From contig JAWKZN010000001.1 of the NCBI GenBank assembly GCA_041395945.1, positions 2,976,001 to 3,040,000 on the forward strand: DNA of 64,000 nucleotides, given 5' to 3'. The notes beneath the pieces are model-generated. The model worked only from the letters and a program-made list of their open reading frames with translations, ran no database searches and had not been told where the DNA came from. This document shows positions 43,703 to 52,390 of this stretch, piece by piece (within the stretch, counting starts at the first letter, position 1; each line of letters starts with the position of its first letter). This DNA comes from Pseudomonadales bacterium. GTDB taxonomy: Bacteria; Pseudomonadota; Gammaproteobacteria; Pseudomonadales; Azotimanducaceae. A program made the position numbers and the translations under genes.

Positions 43703-43993
43703 TCAGTCCGGCTGCGTGTCCCGCGCTTCGATCCGAGCTTTTTCCTTTTCATACCGCTCGTAGTCGAGATCGAAGCTCTCTTCGCACCGCCGGCGCTCGC
43801 TGACACTGACCAGCGCGGCACAATCCGCCTTGCTCTCACCCAGTTCCCTGCCGAAATTAAACCAGCCGCGGGACGAGCAGCCTGAGGTAATCAGCAGGGT
43901 ACTCACCAGTGTGATGCGGATCGTGATGATGATGCGGCCGGCAAGGAGGGCAACTCCGGCTTTTATTGTCTGTCTGTCTTTTCTTCTATCCAC
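43703..43993 (-). CDS. Putative small lipoprotein or membrane-anchored protein
   Basis: A 96-codon frame with a hydrophobic stretch ending in a lipobox-like LLITSGC, followed by a short charged mature part (FGRELGESKADCAALVSVSERRRCEESFDLDYERYEKEKARIEAR) with two cysteines. Starts are poor: a GTG at 43993 without a clear ribosome site, or an internal GTG at 43906. The C-terminal helix and paired cysteines look genuine. It lies 5 bp after a two-helix membrane protein gene on the same strand. Unknown function. Confidence 0.5.
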   Translation of the reverse strand: MDRRKDRQTIKAGVALLAGRIIITIRITLVSTLLITSGCSSRGWFNFGRELGESKADCAALVSVSERRRCEESFDLDYERYEKEKARIEARDTQPD

Positions 43994-43998
43994 AGCTT

Positions 43999-44190
43999 TT
44001 ATTCACTGGCCCCTCCACTCCCGCCTTCCCCTTCGTTCCCTGCACGCACCAGGTAGACGAACGGAATAGCCAGCGGTCCGAACAGCAGCGAAATGGCAAT
44101 CCAGCGCGGCAGTGAAAGTCCACGCGCCTTCGCCACGTAGCCACAGAGAAGGACACTGGCGAGAATGATGAGAGTAATGATCGCAATCAT
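43999..44190 (-). CDS. Small two-helix membrane protein
   Basis: A 63-residue protein with two predicted membrane helices (IAIITLIILASVLLCGYVA and WIAISLLFGPLAIPFVYLV) joined by a basic turn (KARGLSLPR), and a glycine/glutamate tail. The pattern resembles many small inner-membrane proteins of unknown role. Its ATG overlaps the stop of the upstream acetyltransferase gene by 4 bp, so it is translated with it. Confidence 0.65.
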   Translation of the reverse strand: MIAIITLIILASVLLCGYVAKARGLSLPRWIAISLLFGPLAIPFVYLVRAGNEGEGGSGGASE

Positions 44191-44777
44191 CGGGAAGGCA
44201 CCTCAGCAGGTTTCAATACACCCGCGGGTCGGCTCAGGGTGAATTCAATTTCCACACAGGGCGCGTCCCGGAATCGGGTCTGATACACCTTCGCCCTCAC
44301 CATACCGACCCGCTCGAGCAGCCGGATCGATGGAGTATTTCTCGAATCGGTGATGGCGACCACCCTTTCCGCAGAGGTGCGTTCAAACACCAGATCGAGC
44401 GCACCAGCAAATGCCGCGGTGGCGATCCCGTGGCCCTGCCAGTCCGGATTCAGGGTGATGCCGACCTCGGCCTGCCTGCCGTTCCCGGACAGGCAGATGC
44501 CGATATCGCCGATCAATAGAGCCTCTTCAGGTGTCGCAATTCCGAGCTGTTGCCAGACACCCGGGACAAACATTTCCGCATGCGCCATGCGCGCAAGGAA
44601 TTCTGCAGCCGCCGCATCGTCCAGCGGTTCCCAGCCCTGAAACTGACCAGCCTGCGGATCTGACCTGTAGGCCTGGAAAGGCCGCAGATCCTCGGCGGAA
44701 AGCCGACGCAGCAGGCAATTGCCACATCCGCGCGGCAGGCCGTCACCTCGCGACTGCTGATTGCCCGCCGGGTCCAC
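44187..44777 (-). CDS. GNAT-family N-acetyltransferase (RimJ/RimL-like)
   Basis: A 196-residue acetyltransferase. The fold is shown by LLRRLSAEDLRPFQAYRSDP, AEVGITLNPDWQGHGIATAAFAGALDLVFE (acetyl-CoA loop Q-x-x-G-x-A/G variant: WQGHGIA) and AITDSRNTPSIRLLERVGM. The GTG start shares bases with the stop of the previous acetyltransferase gene (TAGTG), and its end overlaps a small membrane protein gene. Substrate unknown; the family acetylates ribosomal proteins, antibiotics or small amines. Confidence 0.88.
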   Translation of the reverse strand: MDPAGNQQSRGDGLPRGCGNCLLRRLSAEDLRPFQAYRSDPQAGQFQGWEPLDDAAAAEFLARMAHAEMFVPGVWQQLGIATPEEALLIGDIGICLSGNGRQAEVGITLNPDWQGHGIATAAFAGALDLVFERTSAERVVAITDSRNTPSIRLLERVGMVRAKVYQTRFRDAPCVEIEFTLSRPAGVLKPAEVPSR

Positions 44778-45322
44778 TAGCCTGTCACACCCGGTGGAAT
44801 CAGCGAATAGACGGCCGCCGCAGCTGGCTGCCCGTGAATTACGAGCCGATTACGCGCAATGCACTCGAACCGTGCCCCGACCTTCTCTGCCACTCTGCGA
44901 CTGGCGGTGTTCGACTCGGCCGCGACGATCTCCAGCCGGACGAGTTTCAGCACCTGGAATCCATAGGGCACGATGGCCTTCACCGCCGCACTCGCCAGGC
45001 CCTGCCGGGTCTTCGACGTTCGGACCCAGTAGCCCACATTGCCGCTGTGGTGATCCTCATGGAGGTTGTTGATCGACACCACGCCGGCCAGTTCCCCGTC
45101 TGCGGAAAAAATACCGTAGTCGAAGGCGACAGCGGCGCGGCGATTCAACAGCGTCGAGCGGATAAATGTCCGCGCGTCGTCCACGCCATACTCCGGGTGT
45201 GCCCAATCCATGAATCGCCCGATCTCCTGCCGGGAAGCGACCACCGCCGCCGCAAGCTGCGCTGCGTCTTCGATCGCGAAGGGTCTGAGCGCCAGATCGA
45301 ATCCTTCCAGCACGGGTGTCAT
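44777..45322 (-). CDS. GNAT-family N-acetyltransferase (RimJ/RimL-like), second copy
   Basis: A 181-residue acetyltransferase: GFDLALRPFAIEDAAQLAAAV, then FMDWAHPEYG, GYWVRTSKTRQGLASAAVKAIVPYGFQVLKLVRLEIVAAESNTASRRVAEKVGA. RQGLAS is the acetyl-CoA-binding loop and the NTASRRVAEKVG helix is typical of RimL-like proteins. It is first in a run of three overlapping genes with another GNAT and a small membrane protein. The two GNATs are only distantly alike, so this is not a recent duplication. Confidence 0.9.
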   Translation of the reverse strand: MTPVLEGFDLALRPFAIEDAAQLAAAVVASRQEIGRFMDWAHPEYGVDDARTFIRSTLLNRRAAVAFDYGIFSADGELAGVVSINNLHEDHHSGNVGYWVRTSKTRQGLASAAVKAIVPYGFQVLKLVRLEIVAAESNTASRRVAEKVGARFECIARNRLVIHGQPAAAAVYSLIPPGVTG

Positions 45323-45356
45323 GAGCGGCGCTCACAGGTTGGCGGTTCAACTGCGC

Positions 45357-46148
45357 TCATGTCCGGACATTCACGCTGAAGTGGTCGTGAAATATTTCTA
45401 CGGGTGCTTCGGTGCGCAGCGCAGGATAGGGGAAGACGGTCCAGAGTCGCTGTGGATCGAGGCGGGTCAGATTCCGCAGAAACGCCACTCTCACAGGCGC
45501 TTTGACCCGGCCTGTGTGATCGATGAACTGACCCCAGCTGGACATACCGTCGAATCGATGGCCTGCGGTCAGCACCTCCCGTGCCTGCACGTATTGCCGG
45601 GGAAACAGGCGGCGATAGGCGGGCACATGGTAGAGCCAGGAGGTGCCCACCACAGTCCTGGCATCCCGATGGCGCCTGCGGATCATCAGAAACATGCGCG
45701 CAAGTTCGCTCATCCGACGATCGCGTTTTGAGCGATCGAGCGGTCCGGTGCCGTCCGCGCTGTCGAAATTACCGAAATGAATCCGCACCACGCCCTGCCC
45801 GTCCGGTACATCGTAACCAAAGCAGCCGAATTGCCGATCACCGCCGGGCAGCGGCTCTGGCGGTGCAGAGCAGAAGAATGCCTGGGTCAGTGCCACCCTG
45901 GCGTCATGTGAATCCAGGCCGGTGAGCTGTCCGAGATAGCCGCGCCAGCCGTCTGCCACCTGGCCGTCCACGATCCGACCGTAGCCGAAGCGTCTGTGCA
46001 GGTTGGTGTAAAAGGTGACCGCCTCCGCGAAATCGACATCGGTACCCGCAGCAACCGCCTCCGCGAAGCGCAACTGCAGATCGAAGTAGTCACGCAGCCG
46101 CGATGCGGCCGCGCTGCGCGTATCAGACAGCGTCAGCATGGGTCCCAT
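45357..46148 (-). CDS. Conserved-looking protein of unknown function
   Basis: A 263-residue cytoplasmic protein without signal peptide or membrane helices. Notable segments are FYTNLHRRFGYGRIVDGQVADGWRGYL, FGCFGYDVPDG, VRIHFGNFDSADGTGPLDRSKRDRRMSELARMFLMIRRRH and TSWLYHVPAYRRLFPRQYV. The mix of conserved aromatic and basic residues looks like an enzyme or binding fold, but I cannot name a family. It lies between the GNAT cluster and a flavin reductase gene on the same strand. Confidence 0.75.
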   Translation of the reverse strand: MGPMLTLSDTRSAAASRLRDYFDLQLRFAEAVAAGTDVDFAEAVTFYTNLHRRFGYGRIVDGQVADGWRGYLGQLTGLDSHDARVALTQAFFCSAPPEPLPGGDRQFGCFGYDVPDGQGVVRIHFGNFDSADGTGPLDRSKRDRRMSELARMFLMIRRRHRDARTVVGTSWLYHVPAYRRLFPRQYVQAREVLTAGHRFDGMSSWGQFIDHTGRVKAPVRVAFLRNLTRLDPQRLWTVFPYPALRTEAPVEIFHDHFSVNVRT

Positions 46149-46176
46149 CCTTCCGGATACTCACAGGCTGGACTCC

Positions 46177-46704
46177 TCAAGCACGGGCCGCGATCGCCGC
46201 GGCGAACACCGCAAGCGCCGCGCGAAGTCGGGCCGAATGCTCGGCATGCGCAACGATCTGACCGACCTGCAGACCGGTGCCGAGGAGCGCGAGGGTGGCA
46301 GATGCATCAGCAATGTGGATCCCGGACATCGTTTCCAGCACGGTCGTCAGCGTGGTCTGGGCAACGGTCGATCGCGCTGAGCCGTTGAGCAGCATGAAGG
46401 GTTTCGCGACGAATGCGTCTGTGCCGACCAGCCAGTCCAGGGCATTCTTCAGTACCCCCGGGTAGCCCCGGGCATATTCAGGCGTGGATACCACAAGCCC
46501 ATCAGCGCTGCGAATCTCGTCTACCCACTCGAGCAACGCCGGATGGGAATCCACGGCCACATCCGGACTGAACCAGGGCAGTCTGCCCGGCCGGGTCGAG
46601 ATTTTCAGGGTGACGCCAGGCGGGAGAAACTCACAGGCAGCACGAAGCAGTCGGGTGTTGGACGATTCCGCACGCAAGCTGCCGGACACACCCAGGAGGC
46701 GCAT
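46177..46704 (-). CDS. NAD(P)H-dependent FMN reductase
   Basis: A 175-residue flavodoxin-fold reductase. The phosphate-binding loop is GVSGSLRAESSNTRLL, and the STPEYARGYPGVLKNALDWL motif contacts the isoalloxazine ring and is diagnostic of the NADPH-dependent FMN reductase family. The start at 46704 (MRLLGVSGSLR) puts the loop at the usual position; upstream in-frame sequence overlaps the preceding gene and is not family-like. Roles in the family include quinone, chromate and azo reduction or supplying reduced flavin. Confidence 0.9.
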   Translation of the reverse strand: MRLLGVSGSLRAESSNTRLLRAACEFLPPGVTLKISTRPGRLPWFSPDVAVDSHPALLEWVDEIRSADGLVVSTPEYARGYPGVLKNALDWLVGTDAFVAKPFMLLNGSARSTVAQTTLTTVLETMSGIHIADASATLALLGTGLQVGQIVAHAEHSARLRAALAVFAAAIAARA

Positions 46705-46751
46705 CAGGGAGTCTTTCTCTGCAACGGTTTTGCAACCCGCGTTTTCACCAC

Positions 46752-47042
46752 TCAGCCCATGCCCTTGACCAGCACGACCTCTCCATCCGAGGCATTGAAG
46801 CGATGCCTGGCCAGCTTCTGATAGGCGTCTGAGTTGTACCAGCCCAGCGCTGCGGCTTCGCTGGGAAACCGGGCGAGCACGGTGCGGGTGCAGGCCCATG
46901 CCCCTTCGAGTACTTCCGGCGCCTCATCCACCGACAGCATTTCGCCTCCCGTGCCGGTGAAGATCTCCATGAAACCGGCCTCATATTTCGCGTATTCCGT
47001 CCGGTCCCGAATGGTGATCCTGGCAATCAGATAAACCGACAC
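46752..47042 (-). CDS. DUF1330 protein
   Basis: A 96-residue DUF1330 protein, a dimeric ferredoxin-like alpha/beta-barrel fold. Typical features are YLIARITIRDRTEYAKYEAGF, a GGEMLSVDEAPEVLEGAW strand-helix, and RFPSEAAALGWYNSDAYQKLARHRFNAS. The GTG at 47042 is chosen because GGGGAG lies eight bases upstream and the fold begins there; the frame stays open much further upstream but as noise. Family function is unknown. Confidence 0.88.
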   Translation of the reverse strand: MSVYLIARITIRDRTEYAKYEAGFMEIFTGTGGEMLSVDEAPEVLEGAWACTRTVLARFPSEAAALGWYNSDAYQKLARHRFNASDGEVVLVKGMG

Positions 47043-47259
47043 GGTGCATTCTCCCCGGTTGAATCTCGCAGAAAACTGGATCTGCTGCGGAGCACAATAA
47101 CGCCCCCAATCGCAGGACGCCATCGAACCAGGCGGGCTTCCCCGACCAGGCCGTTCTCTGGTCTGCGCTGTAAATTCAGACCATCCGCGTGTTGCCCCTT
47201 TAAGCCTCGCCGAACTTCGGGATAATACGAGCCAACCAGGGACTGGACTTGAGAGACCG

Positions 47260-48129
47260 ATGAGTGTGATCGAGCCACTCAGCGTAGAACTGCAGGAGAT
47301 GCTCGGGGTTGCGCCCGTGGAGCTGATTCCGCTGCAGGGCGCGACCTCTTCGCAGATTTTCGAAGTCCGCTCCGGTGAAAATCGCTGGATCATTCGCCGC
47401 TTCATCCCGGAACGCTGGGAGATCAGCGCGCCGAAGCTCAGCGCCCGGGAAGAGCACATCCTCCAAACCCTGACCAATGGCGGGCTGCTCGCTCCGGAGT
47501 GTATCGGCACTCTGACCGACAACGGTGTGCTCATGCAGAAGGTGCCGGGCCACGTCTATCTGCCGAAGCGGCCTGAGCCCTACTGGATCAGCGAGCTGGC
47601 TGCCCGCCTGGTGGCCATCCACGCCTCACCCCTGAAACTGCCCTACCGGTATACGTCCTGGAACGACCAGGTCGGTCGGCCGGCGCCGGACTGGTGGGCG
47701 GATCTGCCACTGTGGCAGTCCGCTCAGGTTGTTCTGCGGCGCATGCCACAGGAGGACTGGCGGCTGATTCACCGGGACTACCATCCTGTGAATGTCCTGT
47801 GGGAAGGCAGGCGTATCAGCGGTGTGGTGGACTGGATCAACGCCTGCATGGGGCCGGTAGGCGTCGACGTCGCCCACTGCCGGCTCAACCTGGCGCTCAT
47901 GTATGGAATGGATGCGGCAGACGCTTTTCTGAACGCCTACCGCAGGGGACAGCCGCAATACGCGCACCATCCAAGATGGGATGTGGAGGAGGCACTCAGC
48001 ACCCTGCCGGATCTGAAGCCCTATCCACCCTGGGCTCAGTTCGGGCTGGGTTCGCTCACCACCGCAGACGTTCGGGGGCGGCTGGTGATCTTTGTGGAGA
48101 AAGCCGTCGAACGCCTGGCTAGTTCTTGA
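47260..48129 (+). CDS. Aminoglycoside-phosphotransferase-family kinase
   Basis: A 289-residue APH/choline-kinase-fold protein. The catalytic loop is RLIHRDYHPVNVLW (HRD with Asn) and the metal loop is GVVDWINACMGPVGVD. The N-lobe has IPLQGATSSQIFEV and an RRFI lysine-equivalent region in which a basic residue replaces the classic lysine. Such stand-alone members phosphorylate small molecules or are of unknown substrate; there is no reason to infer antibiotic resistance. It is convergent with and overlaps the pntB end by 11 bp. Confidence 0.85.
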   Translation: MSVIEPLSVELQEMLGVAPVELIPLQGATSSQIFEVRSGENRWIIRRFIPERWEISAPKLSAREEHILQTLTNGGLLAPECIGTLTDNGVLMQKVPGHVYLPKRPEPYWISELAARLVAIHASPLKLPYRYTSWNDQVGRPAPDWWADLPLWQSAQVVLRRMPQEDWRLIHRDYHPVNVLWEGRRISGVVDWINACMGPVGVDVAHCRLNLALMYGMDAADAFLNAYRRGQPQYAHHPRWDVEEALSTLPDLKPYPPWAQFGLGSLTTADVRGRLVIFVEKAVERLASS

Positions 48130-49480
48130 ACTCCGCAACCACGGCCGCGATCGACGCCTTTGCATCACCAAACAGCATGCGGGTGTTTTCACCGAAAAAC
48201 AGCGGGTTGTCCACGCCGGAGAAGCCTGAGGCCATGGAGCGCTTCAGCACGAACACCGTGCGGGCCTTGTCCACATTGATGATCGGCATGCCGTAGATGG
48301 GGCTGTTTTCATCTTCCCGCGCCGCCGGATTCACCACGTCGTTGGCGCCGATCACAACCGCCACATCGATGCCTTCGATTCTGGGATTGATGTCGTCCAT
48401 CTCGACGAGCTGATCGTAGGGCACATTCGCTTCCGCGAGCAGCACGTTCATGTGTCCCGGCATGCGACCGGCAACCGGATGGATGGCATAGGTCACTTCG
48501 GCGCCATTGGCTTCGAGGAGTTCGCCCAGTTCCCGCACCACATGCTGGGCCTGAGCAACCGCCATGCCGTAACCGGGTACGAAGGTCACGGACGAGGCCG
48601 ACTCGAGAATGAGATAGGCGTCTTCGGTGTTGATCGGCTTGACCTCGCCTTCCACCTTGCTGGCGGTTTTCACCGCCCCGAAGCCCGAGAACAGCACATT
48701 GGCGAGTGAGCGATTCATCGCCTTACACATGATGTTGGTGAGGATGATGCCCGCCGCACCGACCAGCGACCCGGCGACGATGAGGATGTTGTTGTGAATC
48801 GCGAAGCCGGCGGCACAGGCAGCCAGTCCCGAGTAGCTGTTGAGCAGAGAGATCACCACCGGCATGTCGGCACCGCCGATGGGAATCACGGCCATCACGC
48901 CAAACACAAGGGAGAGTGCGATCACCGCATACAGATATGGCGAGGTCAGCGACGGATCCATCGCAAACATCACACCGCAGACAACAAGACCCAGCAGGAT
49001 CAGCGCATTCACCAGACGTTGTGCACCGAAGACGATGGCGCGGCTGGTCATGACTTCGGCCAGTTTGCCCCAGGCAACGAGACTGCCGGAGAAGGTGATA
49101 CCACCGATCAGAATCGACAGCAGGATGGTGAAAATCGTGAAGGTGGTATTGCCCGTGTTGTAGAGCGCCGCCCAGCCCACGAAGAGACTGGCGATACCAC
49201 CGGAGCCGTTAAACAGCGCCACCATCTCGGGCATGCTGGTCATCGCGACCCGCTGCGCGGCTATGTAGCCGATGAGGCCGCCCACTACCGCTGCGGCAGC
49301 GATCCACTGAAATTCGAGAATGTCACGGGAAAACAGGGTCACCACCACCGCGAGCAGCATGCCCACCGCGGAGAGCAGGTTACCCCGGACTGCGGTCGCC
49401 GGAGAGCCCAGCTCTTTCAGTCCATAGATAAACAGGATCGCGGCGATGATGTAGACGCCATTGATCAGAGCTTCACTCAT
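48119..49480 (-). CDS. pntB: NAD(P) transhydrogenase subunit beta
   Basis: A 453-residue PntB. The N-terminal half has many membrane helices (IYIIAAILFIYGLKELG onward), and the C-terminal NADP(H)-binding domain III has VPGYGMAVAQAQH, IHPVAGRMPGHMNVLLAEA, VVIGANDVVNPAA and KRSMASGFSGVDNPLF. It couples proton entry to NADPH formation from NADH. It is third in the operon pntAA-pntAB-pntB and overlaps pntAB by 4 bp. Confidence 0.97.
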   Translation of the reverse strand: MSEALINGVYIIAAILFIYGLKELGSPATAVRGNLLSAVGMLLAVVVTLFSRDILEFQWIAAAAVVGGLIGYIAAQRVAMTSMPEMVALFNGSGGIASLFVGWAALYNTGNTTFTIFTILLSILIGGITFSGSLVAWGKLAEVMTSRAIVFGAQRLVNALILLGLVVCGVMFAMDPSLTSPYLYAVIALSLVFGVMAVIPIGGADMPVVISLLNSYSGLAACAAGFAIHNNILIVAGSLVGAAGIILTNIMCKAMNRSLANVLFSGFGAVKTASKVEGEVKPINTEDAYLILESASSVTFVPGYGMAVAQAQHVVRELGELLEANGAEVTYAIHPVAGRMPGHMNVLLAEANVPYDQLVEMDDINPRIEGIDVAVVIGANDVVNPAAREDENSPIYGMPIINVDKARTVFVLKRSMASGFSGVDNPLFFGENTRMLFGDAKASIAAVVAEFKN

Positions 49481-49776
49481 GCTTTACCCCCGGGCTGGCT
49501 GCCCTTTTTCTTGAACATCGCCAGCATCCGATTGGTTACCATGTAGCCGCCCACCACGTTGATGGTCGCAAACACCACCGCCAGCGCACCCAGCCAGGTC
49601 GCCCAGGCTTCCATTCCGGCACCGGCAGAAGTGAGCGCACCCACCAGGGTGATACCTGAAATCGCATTAGCACCCGACATCAGCGGTGTGTGCAGTGTGG
49701 CAGGTACTTTCGAGATGAGTTCAAAGCCCAGGAAGATGGAAAGCATCAACACAAAACCGAGATATACCGCTTCCAT
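49477..49776 (-). CDS. pntAB: NAD(P) transhydrogenase subunit alpha, membrane part
   Basis: A 99-residue membrane protein corresponding to the C-terminal membrane helices of PntA in species with a split alpha subunit: MEAVYLGFVLMLSIFLGFELI, TPLMSGANAISGITLVGAL and the last two helices. The start at 49776 lies 14 bp after the pntAA stop; a longer reading frame upstream overlaps pntAA. The three-gene form is common in alphaproteobacteria and several gammaproteobacteria. Confidence 0.93.
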   Translation of the reverse strand: MEAVYLGFVLMLSIFLGFELISKVPATLHTPLMSGANAISGITLVGALTSAGAGMEAWATWLGALAVVFATINVVGGYMVTNRMLAMFKKKGSQPGGKA

Positions 49777-49790
49777 GATTCGAGTCCCGC

Positions 49791-50918
49791 TTACAGATTC
49801 TTGATGGTTTCGTTCACGATCGCCCCGTCGCGGGTGATCACGCACGCTTTAATGATGTCGTCTTCAGGATCCAGATCGAGTTTCTTCGCTTCCGGATCCC
49901 AGAACTCACCGATGAGATTGAAAAGATTGTTGGAGTACATGTCGCTGGCATTACGCGCCACTTCAGAAGGCAGGTTGCCCTGGCCGATGACTTTGACCCC
50001 ATTGATGTCGACCACCTGATTGAGCACCGAGCCTTCGACGTTGCCACCGGTTTCAACAGCCATATCGACCACCACGCTGCCGGGGCGCATCGACTCCACC
50101 ATGTCCCGGGAGACAATCCGGGGGGCCGGACGGCCGAACAGCTGGGCGGTGGTGATCACCACATCGGACTGACTGATCACCTTCTTCTGACCAGCCTTCT
50201 GCCGTTCGATCTGCTCCGGAGTGAGGGCTTTCGCGTAACCCTGCTCAGTCTGGCCGGTATCGCCGAGATCGATCTCGACAAACTTCGCTCCCAGCGACTG
50301 CACCTGTTCTGCCACCACCGGGCGGGTATCGAACGCTTCCACTCTGGCCCCGAGCCGTTTGGCCGTCGCAATGGCCTGCAGCCCGGCCACACCAGCGCCG
50401 ATCACGAACACCCGGGCAGGCGCGATGGTACCGGCCGGGGTCATCATCATCGGGAATATCTTCGGTGACTGGGTCGCTGCCAGTATTACAGTGACGTAAC
50501 CGGCCAGGTTGGCCTGGGACGACAGGGCGTCCATCTTCTGGGCACGGGTGGTGCGGGGAATCATTTCCATCGAGATCGCGGTGACACCCCGTGCGGCCAG
50601 CGCGTCCACCAGACCCTTCTCGTTGAACGGATCGAGGAAGCTGATGTGCACAGCGCCGGTTTTGAGCTGAGAGACTTCCGCCAGATCGGGCTTGCGCACG
50701 CGCAGCAGAATGTCGGCTGAACTCAGCAGGCGGGTCCGGTCAGATTCTATGGCGGCACCGGCCTCAGCATAGTCTTCGTCCCGGTACCCCGAGGCGATTC
50801 CGGCACCCGCTTCAACCGCGACTTCGAATCCCGCACCGATGAGTTTTTTGGCGTTTTGAGGCACGAGCGCGGCACGCAGTTCACCCTGCCAGGTTTCCTT
50901 AGGCACACCGATGAGCAT
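49791..50918 (-). CDS. pntAA: NAD(P) transhydrogenase subunit alpha, NAD(H)-binding part
   Basis: A 375-residue soluble NAD(H)-binding domain I. The N-terminus MLIGVPKETWQGELRAALVPQNAKKL and the nucleotide-binding motif GAGVAGLQAIATAKRLGARVEAFDTR are typical of the alanine-dehydrogenase/PntA family, and the mobile loop (GYAKALTPEQIERQK) is present. It is first in the pnt operon. Upstream lie 324 bp before the divergent TRAP genes. Confidence 0.96.
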   Translation of the reverse strand: MLIGVPKETWQGELRAALVPQNAKKLIGAGFEVAVEAGAGIASGYRDEDYAEAGAAIESDRTRLLSSADILLRVRKPDLAEVSQLKTGAVHISFLDPFNEKGLVDALAARGVTAISMEMIPRTTRAQKMDALSSQANLAGYVTVILAATQSPKIFPMMMTPAGTIAPARVFVIGAGVAGLQAIATAKRLGARVEAFDTRPVVAEQVQSLGAKFVEIDLGDTGQTEQGYAKALTPEQIERQKAGQKKVISQSDVVITTAQLFGRPAPRIVSRDMVESMRPGSVVVDMAVETGGNVEGSVLNQVVDINGVKVIGQGNLPSEVARNASDMYSNNLFNLIGEFWDPEAKKLDLDPEDDIIKACVITRDGAIVNETIKNL

Positions 50919-51242
50919 TCAACCCCCCAAGTTCTGATTGTGGTCCCCCGCCGCTCTTGCCAGCCGGGCCTGCGCCTGCGATGGGCGCGCGTATCTGTTT
51001 TCTGGCGTGTCAGCCTTGTTCTTCGTGGCGTATCCGCCACCCCAGCGGCGCTCAGACCGCAGCAACCCGGCAACTTAGCTAAACACCGCCGGTAACACAA
51101 CTCGGAAATTGTTCTTCGATCGGTCCTGGTGGCTTGCCGCGCGAATACGCCGCGGATCAGGGGTGCCAGGCAGAATGCCTGCTTGCAACCCGTGCAGGTG
51201 CTTTCCACAATCGGGCGGCGCTTGAATGAGGGGAGTGGAGCG
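50919..51242. other. Intergenic region between divergent pnt and TRAP operons
   Basis: A 324-bp gap with no credible gene. A 6-bp hairpin (CAGGCA/TGCCTG) occurs near 51170. The promoters of the two operons should lie here, but I cannot place them with confidence. Confidence 0.4.
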
Positions 51243-52388
51243 ATGTCATCGCAGGGTCAGGGACACAACCGGACTGGATCAGTCAGCGGCAGGGCGATGC
51301 TGCTGGCGATGACGGTCGCCTTCGCTGTCGGAATTCTCGGCAGTCTCGCGATCCGTTCCCCGGGCGGTGTGGTCGCTTCCCGGGAAGTCGGACCTTCTGA
51401 TCGCGTGCCGGTGCGGATCACCTGGCGGCTGCCCGTGTCCTTCTCCAGCACCATGCCTGTGCTCGGCGACAACCCCGTCTATGTAGTCAAGCAGCTGAAA
51501 GCTTCCTCCGGCGGTGCGATAGACCTCACCCTCTTCGAGCCCGGCGAAATCGTGCCCGCCTTCAGCATCACGGACGCGGTGCGGGACGGCAAGGTCAAGG
51601 CCGGCTATACCTGGCTCGGCTACGACCAGGGCAAGATCCCCGCATCCACGCTGATCGGAGCAGTGCCTTTCGGCATGGAGCCCTGGGAATTCGCTGCCTG
51701 GTGGTATGAGGCCGGTGGCGCGGAACTCGGCCAGAAGCTCTACCACAAGCAGGGTTCACACATACTGCTGTGTGGCCTGACCGGCCCGGAAACCGCCGGC
51801 TGGTTCCGCAAACCTGTGCGTTCGCTGGCGGATATCAAAGGCCTGAAGATCCGCTTCGCCGGGCTTGGCGGCAAGGTGATCGAGCAGGCCGGCGCATCCG
51901 TGACCATGCTGCCCGGTGGCGAGATCTTCCAGGCCCTCGAAAAAGGCGCCATCGACGCCACCGAGTTCGCGCTGCCCATCGTCGACCAGGCCCTGGGATT
52001 CAATCGGATCGCGCCCTACAACTACTATCCGGGGTGGCATCAGCCCTCCACCTCGTTGCACCTGGCCGTGCATCTGGCGACCTGGAACGGCCTCGAAGCC
52101 CGGGATCAGGCACTGCTCGAAACCACCTGCACTGCGGGCACCCTGCGTAACCTGGCCCGCTCTGAAGCCCTGCAGGGGGCGATAATCGCGGGGTTCCCCG
52201 CGGTGGGGGTGTCTGCGGAAATGCTGCCGACAGACGTGCTGCGCGAACTGGAGGCCATTACCAACCGGGTGCTCGAGGAGGAAGCCGCAGCAAACGCCGA
52301 CTTCGCAGAGATCCTGGCCTCCCAGCGGGCCTTCCGTAAGGGCTATGCCCATTGGAAATCCCGCGCTTACCTGCCGAGAGATTTCTGA
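51243..52388 (+). CDS. TRAP transporter substrate-binding protein (DctP-type)
   Basis: A 381-residue periplasmic solute-binding protein of the TRAP DctP family, with an N-terminal signal-anchor (AMLLAMTVAFAVGILGSLAI). Family features are ITWRLPVSFSSTMPVLGDNPVYVVKQLKASSGGAIDLTLFEPGEIVPA and the conserved SLADIKGLKIRFAGLGGKVIEQAGASVTMLPGGEIFQALEKGAIDATEF, which carries the substrate-binding arginine. The ATG at 51243 has GGAG seven bases upstream. It leads the dctPQM operon. The tryptophan-rich site resembles binding proteins for keto or carboxylic acids; the exact ligand is unknown. Confidence 0.9.
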   Translation: MSSQGQGHNRTGSVSGRAMLLAMTVAFAVGILGSLAIRSPGGVVASREVGPSDRVPVRITWRLPVSFSSTMPVLGDNPVYVVKQLKASSGGAIDLTLFEPGEIVPAFSITDAVRDGKVKAGYTWLGYDQGKIPASTLIGAVPFGMEPWEFAAWWYEAGGAELGQKLYHKQGSHILLCGLTGPETAGWFRKPVRSLADIKGLKIRFAGLGGKVIEQAGASVTMLPGGEIFQALEKGAIDATEFALPIVDQALGFNRIAPYNYYPGWHQPSTSLHLAVHLATWNGLEARDQALLETTCTAGTLRNLARSEALQGAIIAGFPAVGVSAEMLPTDVLRELEAITNRVLEEEAAANADFAEILASQRAFRKGYAHWKSRAYLPRDF

Positions 52389-52390
52389 GG

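Noticed and set aside
47043..47534. N-terminal extension of the DUF1330 gene upstream of 47042
   Set aside because: It overlaps the start of the divergent kinase gene, has no family similarity, and a good ribosome site precedes the GTG at 47042.
47260..48129. Antibiotic-resistance phosphotransferase
   Set aside because: The protein has the general APH fold, but the substrate-binding region has no recognisable aminoglycoside motif and there is no mobile-element context.
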